Of a DNA stretch of 64,000 nt, positions 35,547 to 44,255 are shown piece by piece. This DNA comes from DATLZU01 sp051293835. Its GTDB lineage: Bacteria > Nitrospirota > Nitrospiria > Nitrospirales > Nitrospiraceae. The position numbers were made by a program, and so were the translations under genes. The stretch's first letter is position 1, and the number at the start of each line of letters is the position of its first letter. The notes below the pieces were generated by a model. That model was not told where the DNA came from. It was given only the letters and a program-made list of their open reading frames with translations, and ran no database searches. The stretch lies in the NCBI GenBank assembly GCA_051293835.1, contig JBPKMA010000004.1, forward strand, positions 124,001 to 188,000. The letters are read 5' to 3'.

Positions 35547-36527
35547 GTGGCCGCTTTACGATATCCATTTCTGTTGATCATCGCCGCGGTGCTGGCGTTT
35601 CGCTTTACAGCAGTCGCCGCCGAACCGTCCACCGTCACTCCGGCCAGCCAATCCCAATCCGCATCCGATCCGGCCCCATCGGTCTCTTCGGTGGAAAATG
35701 AGGTCTGGCCGTCAATCAAGCTAAAGGGTTCCGTATGGCGCCTGAAATCAGGAATGGTTTTCCTGAAGACGCCGGTCGGTCTTCTGACGCTCAGCTCGAA
35801 AACCGGTCTGCGGGATGTCAAAGGCAATTACGACGTGACGTTCTGGATCAACGGAACGAGTGCCGTAGTCGACATTCGCAAGAAAAGCGACGCCTCGCTG
35901 ATCCACCGCTATGTGTCCGGCGACCTCCGGTACGCCGGGCCGGACAAGAAAGCGGTGTTATTATGGACCCCGGAAGGGGAGAAAACGTTTTCGGTGGAGG
36001 CCTACGCCGAAAAGTTGAACAGAAAGGCAGAGACCCAGTCAATCACTGTTGAGATAGATGAAGCGGGAACGATCACGGGGTTCCATGACCTGCACTATGA
36101 TGTGCAGATCAACCATCCGCCGCAGTATTCATCCGACCTGCACATGAAATTGGCTGGTATCGTCTCCAAGCTCAAATCGGGATTCGTGTTTCTGAAGACT
36201 CCCATCGGCATCGTCACCGTCAGCGCCAAAACCGGTGTCCGCAACGCGAAGGTCGGCCACACCCTGACGCTCTGGGCGCACGATACCAACCTGGTCATCG
36301 ACTTGCAGCAGCTCGGCGCCGCCGCGCCGAGCACCCGCTTCCTGACGGGCCGGTTGAGCTATGCCTCGCCGGATCGCCAGGCCGTGACTCTGTGGGCACC
36401 GGAAGGGGAACAAACCTTCCCGATCGAGCGTGGGAAGGCCGCCTTGGCGACGCTCAAGGAAGGCACCCCGATTACGGTGGAGATTAACGATCGAGGCATG
36501 GTGCTCGACATCCGGAAGGCGGGGTAA
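35547..36527 (+). CDS. Secreted protein with two tandem homologous domains
   Basis: 326 residues from a GTG with AGGAGG eight bases before. Signal peptide ALRYPFLLIIAAVLAFRFTA. After a Ser/Ala/Pro linker, the same domain occurs twice: residues about 60-165 (KGSVWRLKSGMVFLKTPVGL, LTLSSKTGLRDVKG, LRYAGPDKKAVLLWTPEGEK) and 205-310 (AGIVSKLKSGFVFLKTPIGI, VTVSAKTGVRNAKV, LSYASPDRQAVTLWAPEGEQ). The copies are about 45% identical. They look like small beta-barrels. I do not know the family. It lies 137 bases before the sigma factor and may be part of the envelope regulon. Confidence 0.8.
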   Translation: MAALRYPFLLIIAAVLAFRFTAVAAEPSTVTPASQSQSASDPAPSVSSVENEVWPSIKLKGSVWRLKSGMVFLKTPVGLLTLSSKTGLRDVKGNYDVTFWINGTSAVVDIRKKSDASLIHRYVSGDLRYAGPDKKAVLLWTPEGEKTFSVEAYAEKLNRKAETQSITVEIDEAGTITGFHDLHYDVQINHPPQYSSDLHMKLAGIVSKLKSGFVFLKTPIGIVTVSAKTGVRNAKVGHTLTLWAHDTNLVIDLQQLGAAAPSTRFLTGRLSYASPDRQAVTLWAPEGEQTFPIERGKAALATLKEGTPITVEINDRGMVLDIRKAG

Positions 36528-36624
36528 ACCGTCCGTTCCTCCCGCATGCCCTGCTCTGACGCTCTCCGTCAAGCCTAGAGGTCTCCTGCCTCGTTCAGTA
36601 TCGAGCCTTCCGCTGACGGTCGGC

Positions 36625-36653
36625 TTGACAGACCTCCGGAACCCCCGTACACT
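36625..36653 (+). promoter_or_regulatory. Near-consensus sigma-70 promoter for the sigma/anti-sigma pair
   Basis: TTGACA at 36625-36630 and TACACT at 36648-36653 are separated by exactly 17 bases. The sigma-factor ATG follows 11 bases after the -10, so transcription would start four to six bases before the codon, giving an essentially leaderless message. Confidence 0.55.
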
Positions 36654-36664
36654 CCGCCCACCCT

Positions 36665-37303
36665 ATGAAGATTCGCTCCCAGGGTCGCCGTCCGGGGGGT
36701 CGTCCGTCGACTCGACCCGATGAGCTCCCAGCTTTCGAGCAGCTCTATCGAGACCATGTGGATCTCATCTACCGTTTTGCTCAGCGGCTGTGCGGAGAGC
36801 CGGATGCGGCCAAGGACATCGTCCAAGACACCTTTCTCAACGCCTATCGCGGCTTCAAGAAATTCCGAGGAGAAGCTCAGGTTTCCACGTGGCTCTACAC
36901 CATCGCTTCCCGGGCCTGCCTGCGGATGCGACGGAAACGGAAAGGAGAGCAAGAACGGGAGCTGTCCTTGGAAGAATTCATCCCCACGTCTGAAGGCGAA
37001 TTCAAGCTGCAGATCCCGATGGACGGCCTCACGCCGGAAGAAGCACTGCAAAACAAGGAGTTGCGGCGAGCCCTCGATCAGGCTATCGAGAAACTGCCGC
37101 CCAAGTACCGGATGGTTTTGGTCCTGCGGGACATGGAAGGCCTGAGCGCCAAGGAGGTCGGCACGATTATGGGGATCAATGAACGGGCGGTGAAATCGCG
37201 CCTCCACCGGGCCCGGCTGTTCGTGCGACGAGAGCTGAGCGCCCGAGGCATCGGCCAGCGGGGCAGACTCGAGACCGACACCGAAGAGAGGATGGCTCCA
37301 TGA
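36665..37303 (+). CDS. ECF-family RNA polymerase sigma factor
   Basis: 212 residues. Region 2 is YRDHVDLIYRFAQRLCGE then DAAKDIVQDTFLNAYRGF and STWLYTIASRACLRMRRK; region 4 is IEKLPPKYRMVLVLRDMEGL with SAKEVGTIMGINERAVKSRL as the helix-turn-helix. Region 3 is absent, as in extracytoplasmic-function factors. A basic N-terminal extension of 20 residues precedes region 2. Its stop overlaps the next gene by ATGA, and that gene is a zinc anti-sigma factor, so the pair senses something through translational coupling. The near-consensus vegetative promoter is unusual for a self-activating ECF factor. Confidence 0.93.
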   Translation: MKIRSQGRRPGGRPSTRPDELPAFEQLYRDHVDLIYRFAQRLCGEPDAAKDIVQDTFLNAYRGFKKFRGEAQVSTWLYTIASRACLRMRRKRKGEQERELSLEEFIPTSEGEFKLQIPMDGLTPEEALQNKELRRALDQAIEKLPPKYRMVLVLRDMEGLSAKEVGTIMGINERAVKSRLHRARLFVRRELSARGIGQRGRLETDTEERMAP

Positions 37304-37614
37304 GGACGAGGGCTCGAACGGCGCCGACACAAAAGAATCCGCAGCATCAACGCCACGGCCACGGAAGAGCCCATTGCCTAAAAATCCTGAAACAGTTGTC
37401 CGCGTACCTTGATGACGAACTGCCCCGTGAGATCTGCGAAGAAATCCGCAGACACTTGGGCGCCTGTCCGAACTGCGAAGAATTCGTCAAGTCCCTCAGA
37501 CAAACCATCACACTCTGCCGACATCATCCCGTGCAGCCTTTGTCTCCGACCGCTAAAGTCCGGCTTCGCCGCCAAATCCTCAAGGTGGCGGCCTCCCTGC
37601 GATACAGAGCGTAG
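37300..37614 (+). CDS. Zinc-finger anti-sigma factor
   Basis: 104 residues overlapping the sigma gene by four bases. The core CLKILKQLSAYLDDELPRE then RRHLGACPNCEEFVKSL contains the ZAS motif H-x3-C-x2-C (HLGACPNC). No transmembrane helix follows, so this is a soluble, cytosolic anti-sigma factor of the redox- or zinc-sensing type. An N-terminal basic extension of about 25 residues precedes it. It should bind and hold the sigma factor until zinc or thiol oxidation releases it. Confidence 0.9.
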   Translation: MRTRARTAPTQKNPQHQRHGHGRAHCLKILKQLSAYLDDELPREICEEIRRHLGACPNCEEFVKSLRQTITLCRHHPVQPLSPTAKVRLRRQILKVAASLRYRA

Positions 37615-37701
37615 GCCCCCGACTTCTTGCCGTCACCGGAGAGAGGTCTATCCCGACGGACTAGGGTGGCATCGCCGTGCGTCGCCGCAGTATGATAAAT
37701 A

Positions 37702-38160
37702 ATGCCTATGAGTACCCCAATTCGAACGGAACGGGTGGGGCAATCCGGTCTTTGGATGGCGCTCGCCCTCTGCCTCGCCGTTGCCGATCTCGTCTGGTCC
37801 GTTCCATCCGGAGGGACCGGTACCGACAGCGAGCAAGAGCAGCCGGTCACCGTCGAGATCCGTTCCAGACAATTTCTTCCGGATCGCGTCGTGCTGCAGT
37901 CCGGGCGAAAGACCGCGCTTGTTTTTCTCAACCAGGATTCGGAGTTGCACGCGTTCGTTCCGGTGGGGCTCTTTGCGGGCGTCCACGTCAATATCGCCGG
38001 CAACGGAGCGCCGGAATTCGATGCACACGGATTCAAGCGCGTGATCATCCCCCCCGATGGCCGCGCCGAGATTCGGTTTGTTCCCGATCGGCCTGGCGAG
38101 TACGCGTTTTTTTGTGATATGCCCGGCCATGAGATGCGGGCAACGATCGTCGTCCAGTGA
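37702..38160 (+). CDS. Cupredoxin-like type 1 copper protein
   Basis: 152 residues; two ATGs six bases apart are possible starts. A signal or anchor (GLWMALALCLAVADLVWS) is followed by a cupredoxin fold. Copper ligands appear as His in DSELHAFVPVG near 92 and the loop FFCDMPGHEM near 138-147 (Cys, His, Met). It would carry electrons or bind copper in the periplasm. The cytochrome c gene begins one base after its stop, so the two are co-expressed and probably interact. Confidence 0.82.
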   Translation: MPMSTPIRTERVGQSGLWMALALCLAVADLVWSVPSGGTGTDSEQEQPVTVEIRSRQFLPDRVVLQSGRKTALVFLNQDSELHAFVPVGLFAGVHVNIAGNGAPEFDAHGFKRVIIPPDGRAEIRFVPDRPGEYAFFCDMPGHEMRATIVVQ

Positions 38161-38161
38161 A

Positions 38162-38623
38162 GTGAGCACGCGGGCACGACAGCGTTCGTCGCCGCGACAG
38201 TTAGTCCCCCGTGTCTGTCGCGGCCGAGCCGGCAGCGGTGCGCGTTGGGTCGTGACAATCGCGCCAGTTGGGATCGTCGCGGCGGCCTTGGCCGCCCTCG
38301 CCCAACCCGGCGATCTCAATCGCGGCAAGGCAATCTACGAACAGCGTTGTGTGGTGTGTCACGGGCCCGAGGGGCGGGGCGACGGGGTACAGGCGCCCTT
38401 CCTCTCGCCCAGACCGGCCAGCCTGATTTCAGCGGCGACGTCGGTCAAGACCGATCAGGAACTGCTGCGCATCATTGCGAACGGGAAACCGCGGACCGCG
38501 ATGCCGGCGTGGAAGGACGTTTTGAGTGAGGAGGAACAGCGAGACGTGTTGCGGTATATCCGCTCGCTGATCCGCTTCGGCCAGCCGACCCTGACCCCAC
38601 CTCCGCTGTTTGGCAATCGATAA
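38162..38623 (+). CDS. Monohaem c-type cytochrome
   Basis: About 153 residues from a GTG immediately after the cupredoxin stop; a later GTG near residue 30 is possible. A hydrophobic segment (VVTIAPVGIVAAALAALA) is a signal or anchor. Haem attachment is RCVVCHGPEGRGDG (CxxCH) near 60, and the distal Met is in RTAMPAWKDV near 108, as in cytochrome c551/c_6-type class I. Proline-rich tail. It sits between the cupredoxin and the large secreted protein, forming a redox mini-cluster downstream of the sigma/anti-sigma pair. Confidence 0.88.
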   Translation: MSTRARQRSSPRQLVPRVCRGRAGSGARWVVTIAPVGIVAAALAALAQPGDLNRGKAIYEQRCVVCHGPEGRGDGVQAPFLSPRPASLISAATSVKTDQELLRIIANGKPRTAMPAWKDVLSEEEQRDVLRYIRSLIRFGQPTLTPPPLFGNR

Positions 38624-38732
38624 CGCCCGTGACTCCCCCATCCTTCTTCCGCTTTGCGAGAACGACATGGTAGGGTGGCAGTTCTTCTTTTCTTGTCCTG
38701 GAGTTGGCTGTCGCGACGGAGGATCGAATCGT

Positions 38733-40442
38733 ATGTGCGCAGGTGCCTCTTCGCCAATTGTGCCTATCTTCCTAGGCCTGGCCGTCAGCGCGTTCATCGC
38801 GTGGGGTCCGGCCAACGATAGTCCGGCGTCCGCCGCGCCCATCTTCAAGCCCGACAAAAAAGCCAAACCTTCGGCTCGTCCCTCGCCGGCGGTGGCCGCC
38901 GCTCACCGATATGCGGAAGCGATGGCCAAAGGCGATCGCGTCGCCGTCGGCCGACTCGATTTCGCATGCCAGTACGGCATGGTCACGGCGGCCGGCGGCA
39001 AGCTCAAGGCGTTCCCGCCGGAATCCGACCCCGCGTACGAGTCGTGCTGGAAACAGATCATGGATGCGCACGCGGTCGCCATCGACACAAGTGATCAGGG
39101 CATGGACATCTTATGGCCCAGCAAGGGCGACTTTGTCTTTTTCAGCGAAGACTTAAGCCGCTACCCGGCGTCGGCCTTTGTCATGGACAAGCTGGGGCTA
39201 TCGCCGCCGGGAACCGGACTGCGGGTGGAGCCGCAGGGATCCACACCGATACCCGCCGCCTCGTTCCGGATACGTCCGGACGGACCGGTGCTGGGAGCGC
39301 CAGCGACGTTGGTGAAACTCACAGTCACCTATCAGGATCCTCTCACCTCGCCGGTCACCTATGCGCCGGATGCGTACAAGTGGGCAAACACGATCAAACG
39401 GCCCAGGCGGGCACTCAAGTCGCTGACTGTGCAGTGGGTCGTCATGTCGGGCTTGCGCAAGCACGGGTTCCCGAGCGATCTTGCGGTCCTCAACCTGCCT
39501 GTAGCGACCCAGGGTAACAGGCCCGAAGGGGTGCAGGAGGCCATTCCGTTCGTTACGGAAACCAGCGGAGCGGTTCGCGACTCGCTGGTCTGGTGGGGAC
39601 CGAAGGACGCACCAGGGTTGCTGATCGCAGCCGTCGGGCGGGCCGTGCTGTTCCCGGACCTGCGCGACCGTGCCGCCATGCTGAACCGGGTGCTGATCAT
39701 CGATCCCAACCAGCCGGAGGCGCTCACCGTTCTTACGCGCGACCTGTACGAAGTCCTTCTGCGGGAAGGAGCAGCCGCACATCAGGTACCCATCAAAGAT
39801 GGAGCGCTTGCCGCCCGTGTGAGCGAGCTCTATTGGAACACCTATGCGCAAACGACCAGAACGGACCTGTCGCTCGGGATGGAGATGGGCGGCTTCGCCA
39901 AGCCAACGCCAGCCGACTATCTCTACCGGATGATTCCCGCCATGGAAGCGCTCGCCCGCGTGCGGCCGGAAGTCACGGAGAATCGGCTGCGGCTCGGCAT
40001 CGCGTACCGCTGGAACAATGACCAACGCGCCGCCATTCAGACACATGAGGCGCTGTTGAACGACATCCCGCCGGAGCGCGCCCCGCTCCGAGCCAGGGTG
40101 CTCATCGAACTGGCCTGGTCGCGCATCGAGAAAGTCGCGTGGAACCGGTTCTACAACGATCCGGAGATTCAACAGGCCTACCGGGAAGCGGGCGAAGCCT
40201 TGAAGCTCGCGGATCAGCCGCTCGACAAATTCACCGCCGCCTACACGATGGCCTATAGCATGCTCTTCATGCCGAATCGCGACAATCAGGCCATACTGGA
40301 CCATTTGACTGAAGCGCGGCGCTGGTACGAGCAGATTCCGGGCGCGTCGCAGGAAGTATGGAGGTACTGGCTCGGGCAGGAACTCCTGAAAGCAGTGCTC
40401 GACGCGGACCCGAAGTTCAAGCCGTTGCTGGCAGCGTCGTAA
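38733..40442 (+). CDS. Large secreted protein, unknown function, helical C-terminus
   Basis: 569 residues from an ATG ten bases after GGAGG. Signal peptide PIVPIFLGLAVSAFIAWG. Residues 45-280 mix conserved-looking blocks (AHRYAEAMAKGDRVAVGRLD, SRYPASAFVMDKLGLSPPG). The C-terminal 250 residues are TPR-like helices (ALTVLTRDLYEVLLREGAAA, NDIPPERAPLRARVLIELAW, FYNDPEIQQAYREAGEALKL). I do not recognise the family. The position after the redox genes suggests but does not prove a shared function. No membrane segments follow the signal. Confidence 0.75.
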   Translation: MCAGASSPIVPIFLGLAVSAFIAWGPANDSPASAAPIFKPDKKAKPSARPSPAVAAAHRYAEAMAKGDRVAVGRLDFACQYGMVTAAGGKLKAFPPESDPAYESCWKQIMDAHAVAIDTSDQGMDILWPSKGDFVFFSEDLSRYPASAFVMDKLGLSPPGTGLRVEPQGSTPIPAASFRIRPDGPVLGAPATLVKLTVTYQDPLTSPVTYAPDAYKWANTIKRPRRALKSLTVQWVVMSGLRKHGFPSDLAVLNLPVATQGNRPEGVQEAIPFVTETSGAVRDSLVWWGPKDAPGLLIAAVGRAVLFPDLRDRAAMLNRVLIIDPNQPEALTVLTRDLYEVLLREGAAAHQVPIKDGALAARVSELYWNTYAQTTRTDLSLGMEMGGFAKPTPADYLYRMIPAMEALARVRPEVTENRLRLGIAYRWNNDQRAAIQTHEALLNDIPPERAPLRARVLIELAWSRIEKVAWNRFYNDPEIQQAYREAGEALKLADQPLDKFTAAYTMAYSMLFMPNRDNQAILDHLTEARRWYEQIPGASQEVWRYWLGQELLKAVLDADPKFKPLLAAS

Positions 40443-41210
40443 CTCAAGCTCTCAGACGCCGCGGCCTGCTTTCAGAGGTGTTTCACCGACCATCTCGTCT
40501 GACGAACGGCCCTGAGCAGGCGGGCTGTTGAAAGGATCTCTTATCGTAGTGCCCCCCTTTTGTCAAGCAGCCACGAACGGCGTGCTGTGGCTGAATGGTT
40601 GTTCGACCTGGCCCGGGGGCCGATACCCGAGTGCAGCATGACCACTCGATCCACGCGACGAGTGCCTGTTCCCATTCCAGCAGCCTTGGTCCGGTCGCGG
40701 AGTCAGCCGGGGCGTGCTCCACGTTGGCGTCCGAGTCGCCGGCCGCCGGCAATAGCCCGACGCCCGAGCACTGCTGGCCCTCGCCTCAGCCACAAGATGC
40801 GCGTCTTGTTGACGGCCAGCCCCGCTGCGCAGGTGCCCCTACGTCCCGATCCGGCGATTGCCCCAAAGCAGTATACTTGCTACACTTGCTTCCTCTCAGT
40901 CACAAGTTTTTCCAGAGACAAAACGGTTCTTTGACAACTGATGGCGACGCGTCGGCTCGAACGCCCTGACGCGCTTACTATTTTTTGCGGCAGTACACCA
41001 GCCAGCTACAGAAGGAATCTGAGTATCCTCTTCCCAAGAGATTGGTACACCCTGCGCTGCGAATTGTATGGAGGCTCGGGTGCCGCACCTTGCCGGGCGA
41101 AGTAGCACTCAGCCGTCAGCTTGTAGAGCGGCCCATCTTCTTGTTTCTCCCTCCTCACGGAGGAGAAAAGCTTGAGGGTATGCTGGGTGCTGATCGCTGA
41201 ATACTGCCAG
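40443..41210. other. Gene-free stretch of about 770 bases
   Basis: Frames on both strands are short or unrelated to known domains. One minus-strand piece near 40985-41110 (YFARQGAAPEPPYNSQRRV) looks vaguely protein-like but is broken. Nothing is supported. Confidence 0.5.
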
Positions 41211-42584
41211 CTATTTCTTTATTCGCACCAGTTCCGCAAAATACGCCGCAAACGCCTTTATGCCACCCGACGCTTGGCCCCAGTCGAAGAACTCGTTAGG
41301 CGCATGGTAGCCGTGCTCGGGCAGGCTCAGGCCGAGGAAAAGAATGGGCACGTTCCAGGCCCGCTGCATCATTACGACCGCACCGATGGAGCCACCTTCG
41401 CGGATGAAGGCCGGCTCTTTGCCAAATCCCGCCTTCACCGCCCGCTTCACCGCCTCGATGTAGGGCCCGTCGAACAGGCCGCGAAACGGCGACAACATGC
41501 CCTCGCGCTCGACCACGACGCGGGGATTCTGTTTGGCGACAAATTGCCGCAGCAGGCGGAAGATCTTTTCCGGCGTCTGGTCGGGCACCAGTCGCATACT
41601 CACCTTCAGCTCCCCGTAGCCGGGCACGATCGTCTTCACACCCGGCCCCTGGTAGCCGCCGACGAAGCCGTGCACTTCGAACGTGGGCAAGGCCCAAATC
41701 CGCCGAAGCACCTCGGCCCGCTCGGTCGTCCGCAGCGACTTCAAGCCATAGGCCCGCATGAAGCGCTGCACCTGAAAGCCCGACGCGAGGAAGCTTTTGA
41801 TCTCGGCTTGGGTCAGCTTGACCACATCGTCGTAAAACCCGGGAATCTTCACACGGCCGGTCTTGGCATCGACGCAGGCGTGCACCAGATCGGCCAGTTC
41901 GGCGAGCGGATTCCGCGCCGCTCCGCCCGTCAGGCCTGAGTGCGCGTCCTTGTCGCCTGTGCGCAGCGTTAGTCGCGCGCCGAGCAGACCGCGCAACCCG
42001 TACGGCACGGCGGGTCGCCCCTTTGCGATCCAGATCGTATCCGACACGACCACCGAATCCGGACGGGGCACGGCCTCGTGATCGCGCAACGCCGCCGCAA
42101 AATTCGGGCTACCGATTTCTTCTTCTAGCTCCCAGAGGAAATGGATGTTGATCGGGACGCCCTGCTCGATCGCATAGCGAGCCCCGAGCAATGCAGCCAG
42201 CGCCGGGCCCTTGTCATCGGTGGCGCCGCGTCCATGGTAGAGGCTGTCTTCTTTGCGGAAGGCAAACGGTGCCTGGCGCCATTCCGGCTCCTGGGCCGGC
42301 TGCACGTCGAGATGGTTGTAAATCGTGACCGTCGGGTTCCGCGCACCGGTCGTCCAACCGCCGGACACGACCGGATAGCCCCCTGTTTCCACCACGCGCG
42401 CCTCGGCCCCCATATCGGTCAGAACTTGGACCGCAAACTCCGCCATCTTGCGAATCTCAGCCCGCCGCGATGGGTCCATACTGATTGAGGGAATCTCGAC
42501 CATCTGGCCCAGGAGATCCTCGTATCGAGGCTTGATCTGATCGATGTACGCATCAATCAATTTCTTGTTCTTGCCCGTCGCCAT
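41211..42584 (-). CDS. M20 family metallopeptidase (dipeptidase)
   Basis: 457 residues from the ATG preceded by GGAGG six bases upstream. Zinc ligands in order: VTIYNHLDVQPAQEPEW near 93 (His-x-Asp), GRGATDDKGPALA near 122 (bridging Asp), LWELEEEIGSPN near 150 (catalytic Glu-Glu), SVVVSDTIW near 180 and the final His in EHGYHAPNEFFDW near 435. The lid domain lies between about 200 and 350. These enzymes split short peptides or deacylate amino acids in the cytosol. Neighbours are unrelated and divergent. Confidence 0.93.
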   Translation of the reverse strand: MATGKNKKLIDAYIDQIKPRYEDLLGQMVEIPSISMDPSRRAEIRKMAEFAVQVLTDMGAEARVVETGGYPVVSGGWTTGARNPTVTIYNHLDVQPAQEPEWRQAPFAFRKEDSLYHGRGATDDKGPALAALLGARYAIEQGVPINIHFLWELEEEIGSPNFAAALRDHEAVPRPDSVVVSDTIWIAKGRPAVPYGLRGLLGARLTLRTGDKDAHSGLTGGAARNPLAELADLVHACVDAKTGRVKIPGFYDDVVKLTQAEIKSFLASGFQVQRFMRAYGLKSLRTTERAEVLRRIWALPTFEVHGFVGGYQGPGVKTIVPGYGELKVSMRLVPDQTPEKIFRLLRQFVAKQNPRVVVEREGMLSPFRGLFDGPYIEAVKRAVKAGFGKEPAFIREGGSIGAVVMMQRAWNVPILFLGLSLPEHGYHAPNEFFDWGQASGGIKAFAAYFAELVRIKK

Positions 42585-42681
42585 CGTTGCCTCCATAGCG
42601 GCACACATCGTGCAAGCGCGGCATTATAGCCGGACGAAACCCCGGGAGAAAGGCGTGTGAAGAATGGTAGAATCAGCGATC

Positions 42682-43137
42682 ATGAGCGCGAACGTGTCAT
42701 CGGCGCTACAGCTGTTGACATTCCTCCTGATGTTCAGCCCATCCCTCGCATGGGCTGATGAACCGACGCCTGTTCAGGACATCCTCGCCAATCCCGACGC
42801 CTATCACTTACGGCTCGTGACGGTCCATGGCACCGCGCGGGACATTGAGCCGCTCGATCCCTACCTCCTGCCGACCGGGGTCACCTGTTACGGCGCCTAT
42901 CTTTTCCGCCTTGACGACGAGACGGGGTCCTTGCCTGTCGCCGTCCTGGGCATCTGCGGCGTGCCGGTGTTTCGCGATCCGGAGGTGGAGGAGGGAGATC
43001 GCGTAACGGTCACGGCCACCATTCAGGCGCCTGGCCACGACAGTTATTACCTAACCCTAGAGAACTTCCGCATTTCCACAGTGGAACGCGGCCAAGTCCA
43101 GGCCATCGCGACCAAGATCGAGCGGTCCGCTGAGTGA
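42682..43137 (+). CDS. Small secreted OB-fold-like protein
   Basis: 151 residues from the second ATG (MSANVSSALQLLTFLLMFSP), which gives a signal peptide cleaved near AWA. The mature part (PDAYHLRLVTVHGTARDIEP, PTGVTCYGAYLFRLDDETGS, EVEEGDRVTVTATIQAPGHD) has the strand pattern of nucleic-acid-type OB folds used by bacterial periplasmic proteins. Two cysteines (TCYG, GICG) could form a disulfide. Function unknown. It lies 106 bases before the EF-P gene. Confidence 0.65.
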   Translation: MSANVSSALQLLTFLLMFSPSLAWADEPTPVQDILANPDAYHLRLVTVHGTARDIEPLDPYLLPTGVTCYGAYLFRLDDETGSLPVAVLGICGVPVFRDPEVEEGDRVTVTATIQAPGHDSYYLTLENFRISTVERGQVQAIATKIERSAE

Positions 43138-43243
43138 TGCAGTCGGCTGTTCGGGCTTGGGCCGTCGCGAATGCCCGACGCTTGACCCCGTCCCCGATCC
43201 TTCCGGTAGGATAAGCACGGGACGAGAGAAAGGAGGCACGCCG

Positions 43244-43825
43244 ATGCGAACCGCGCAAGAACTGAAAGAAGGCCAAGCCATTCTCCTCAACGGCGAACTC
43301 CACAAGGTCCTGTCCATCGAGCATCATTCGGGCACCGCGAAATTCTCCGGCATCGTGCGGGCCACGCTCCGACACCTTGCGACGGGAAAGGAACGAGAGA
43401 TCCGCTGGAACCTGGACGACCGGATCGACGACGTCATGCTCGAGCGCGTGAAGATGCAGTTTCTCTACGCCGATGAGGACCACGTGTTCTTCATGCACCC
43501 GCAGACCTATGAACAAGTTTCGTTGCCCCGTCTAGCGCTGCAGAAGGCCCTCCCCTTTCTCAAAGAGGGTGACACGCTTCAGGTCGAATGTTACGGCGGA
43601 AATCCGGTAGCGGTGGATCTTCCGAAAACCATCCCGATCACGGTCACCGCCTGCGGGTCCGGGATCCGGGGTCAGGGCGAAAACACCATGAAGGACGCAA
43701 CGCTGGAGAACGGCATGACGATCCTCGTGCCCCAGTTCATCCAAGCGGGCGATACAGTCTTGGTAGAGGTGGAAACCGGCAGATACCTGGATCGCGTGCG
43801 GAAGGACACCAAGCGGGCGTCGTGA
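43244..43825 (+). CDS. Elongation factor P-like protein with unusual tip loop
   Basis: 193 residues with AAAGGAGG before the ATG. Three EF-P beta-barrels: KOW-like N-terminus (TAQELKEGQAILLNGELHKV), middle OB (VKMQFLYADEDHVFFMHPQT) and C-terminal OB (ENTMKDATLENGMTILVPQF, FIQAGDTVLVEVETGRYLDR). The modified-lysine loop, PGKG in ordinary EF-P, is SGTAKF here (residues 29-34), closer to the SPTARG loop of EF-P paralogue YeiP; Lys33 may or may not take the modified position. EF-P relieves ribosome stalling at proline runs. The genes for its modifying enzymes are not in the window. Confidence 0.85.
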   Translation: MRTAQELKEGQAILLNGELHKVLSIEHHSGTAKFSGIVRATLRHLATGKEREIRWNLDDRIDDVMLERVKMQFLYADEDHVFFMHPQTYEQVSLPRLALQKALPFLKEGDTLQVECYGGNPVAVDLPKTIPITVTACGSGIRGQGENTMKDATLENGMTILVPQFIQAGDTVLVEVETGRYLDRVRKDTKRAS

Positions 43826-43865
43826 GGGCCGAGCCCGCTGCCCGATGTGCACGCGCGACTCGCCT

Positions 43866-44255
43866 TTAGGGAGACCAGCGCCGGAGGCGGGCGCGTTTGC
43901 GTCGTCGGAGCTGAACCGCTTCTTCCATCAGTTTCAACTGCCCGATCAGATGCTCGCGAACGTCCCGGTCGCCAACCCTGAGGATTTCGGCACAGCGCTC
44001 AAGGACGGTTTGCTCTTCCGCATCGAGCTCTTCCCCCACCTCGACTAACCGGCGAACCGTCGCGTCTGGGACTCTGCCCATCCCGTACCTCGTAGGCGAC
44101 GCTTCCGCCGCAATCACCGCATGCCAGGTCGGCCCCTTGCCTGTGCGCAACCAGTCGACGTTCCGTCCCGTGAGATACGCGACGCGGTACAACCATCCTT
44201 CAGGAATTTCTCCACGATGAATGGCGGAGACAATGGACTGGGGACGAATCTCCAA
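43866..44255 (-). CDS. Helix-turn-helix protein, CI-repressor-like, possibly 5'-truncated
   Basis: 129 residues from a TTG. Residues 5-40 (PQSIVSAIHRGEIPEGWLYR, VAYLTGRNVDWLRTGKGP) match the second half of the phage CI-type helix-turn-helix; the first helices normally upstream are missing, and upstream codons in frame run into a TAA within three codons. The remainder is charged helix (VRRLVEVGEELDAEEQTVLE, RVGDRDVREHLIGQ). It may start at a different frame or be a remnant of a longer regulator. No operator could be seen. Confidence 0.55.
   Translation of the reverse strand: MEIRPQSIVSAIHRGEIPEGWLYRVAYLTGRNVDWLRTGKGPTWHAVIAAEASPTRYGMGRVPDATVRRLVEVGEELDAEEQTVLERCAEILRVGDRDVREHLIGQLKLMEEAVQLRRRKRARLRRWSP

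Noticed and set aside
39198..40304. 368-codon minus frame
   Set aside because: Opposite the 569-residue secreted gene, with no motif or start signal.
40560..41108. Possible transposase or reverse-transcriptase remnant
   Set aside because: Short frames have vague similarity only; I could not identify a single conserved motif.
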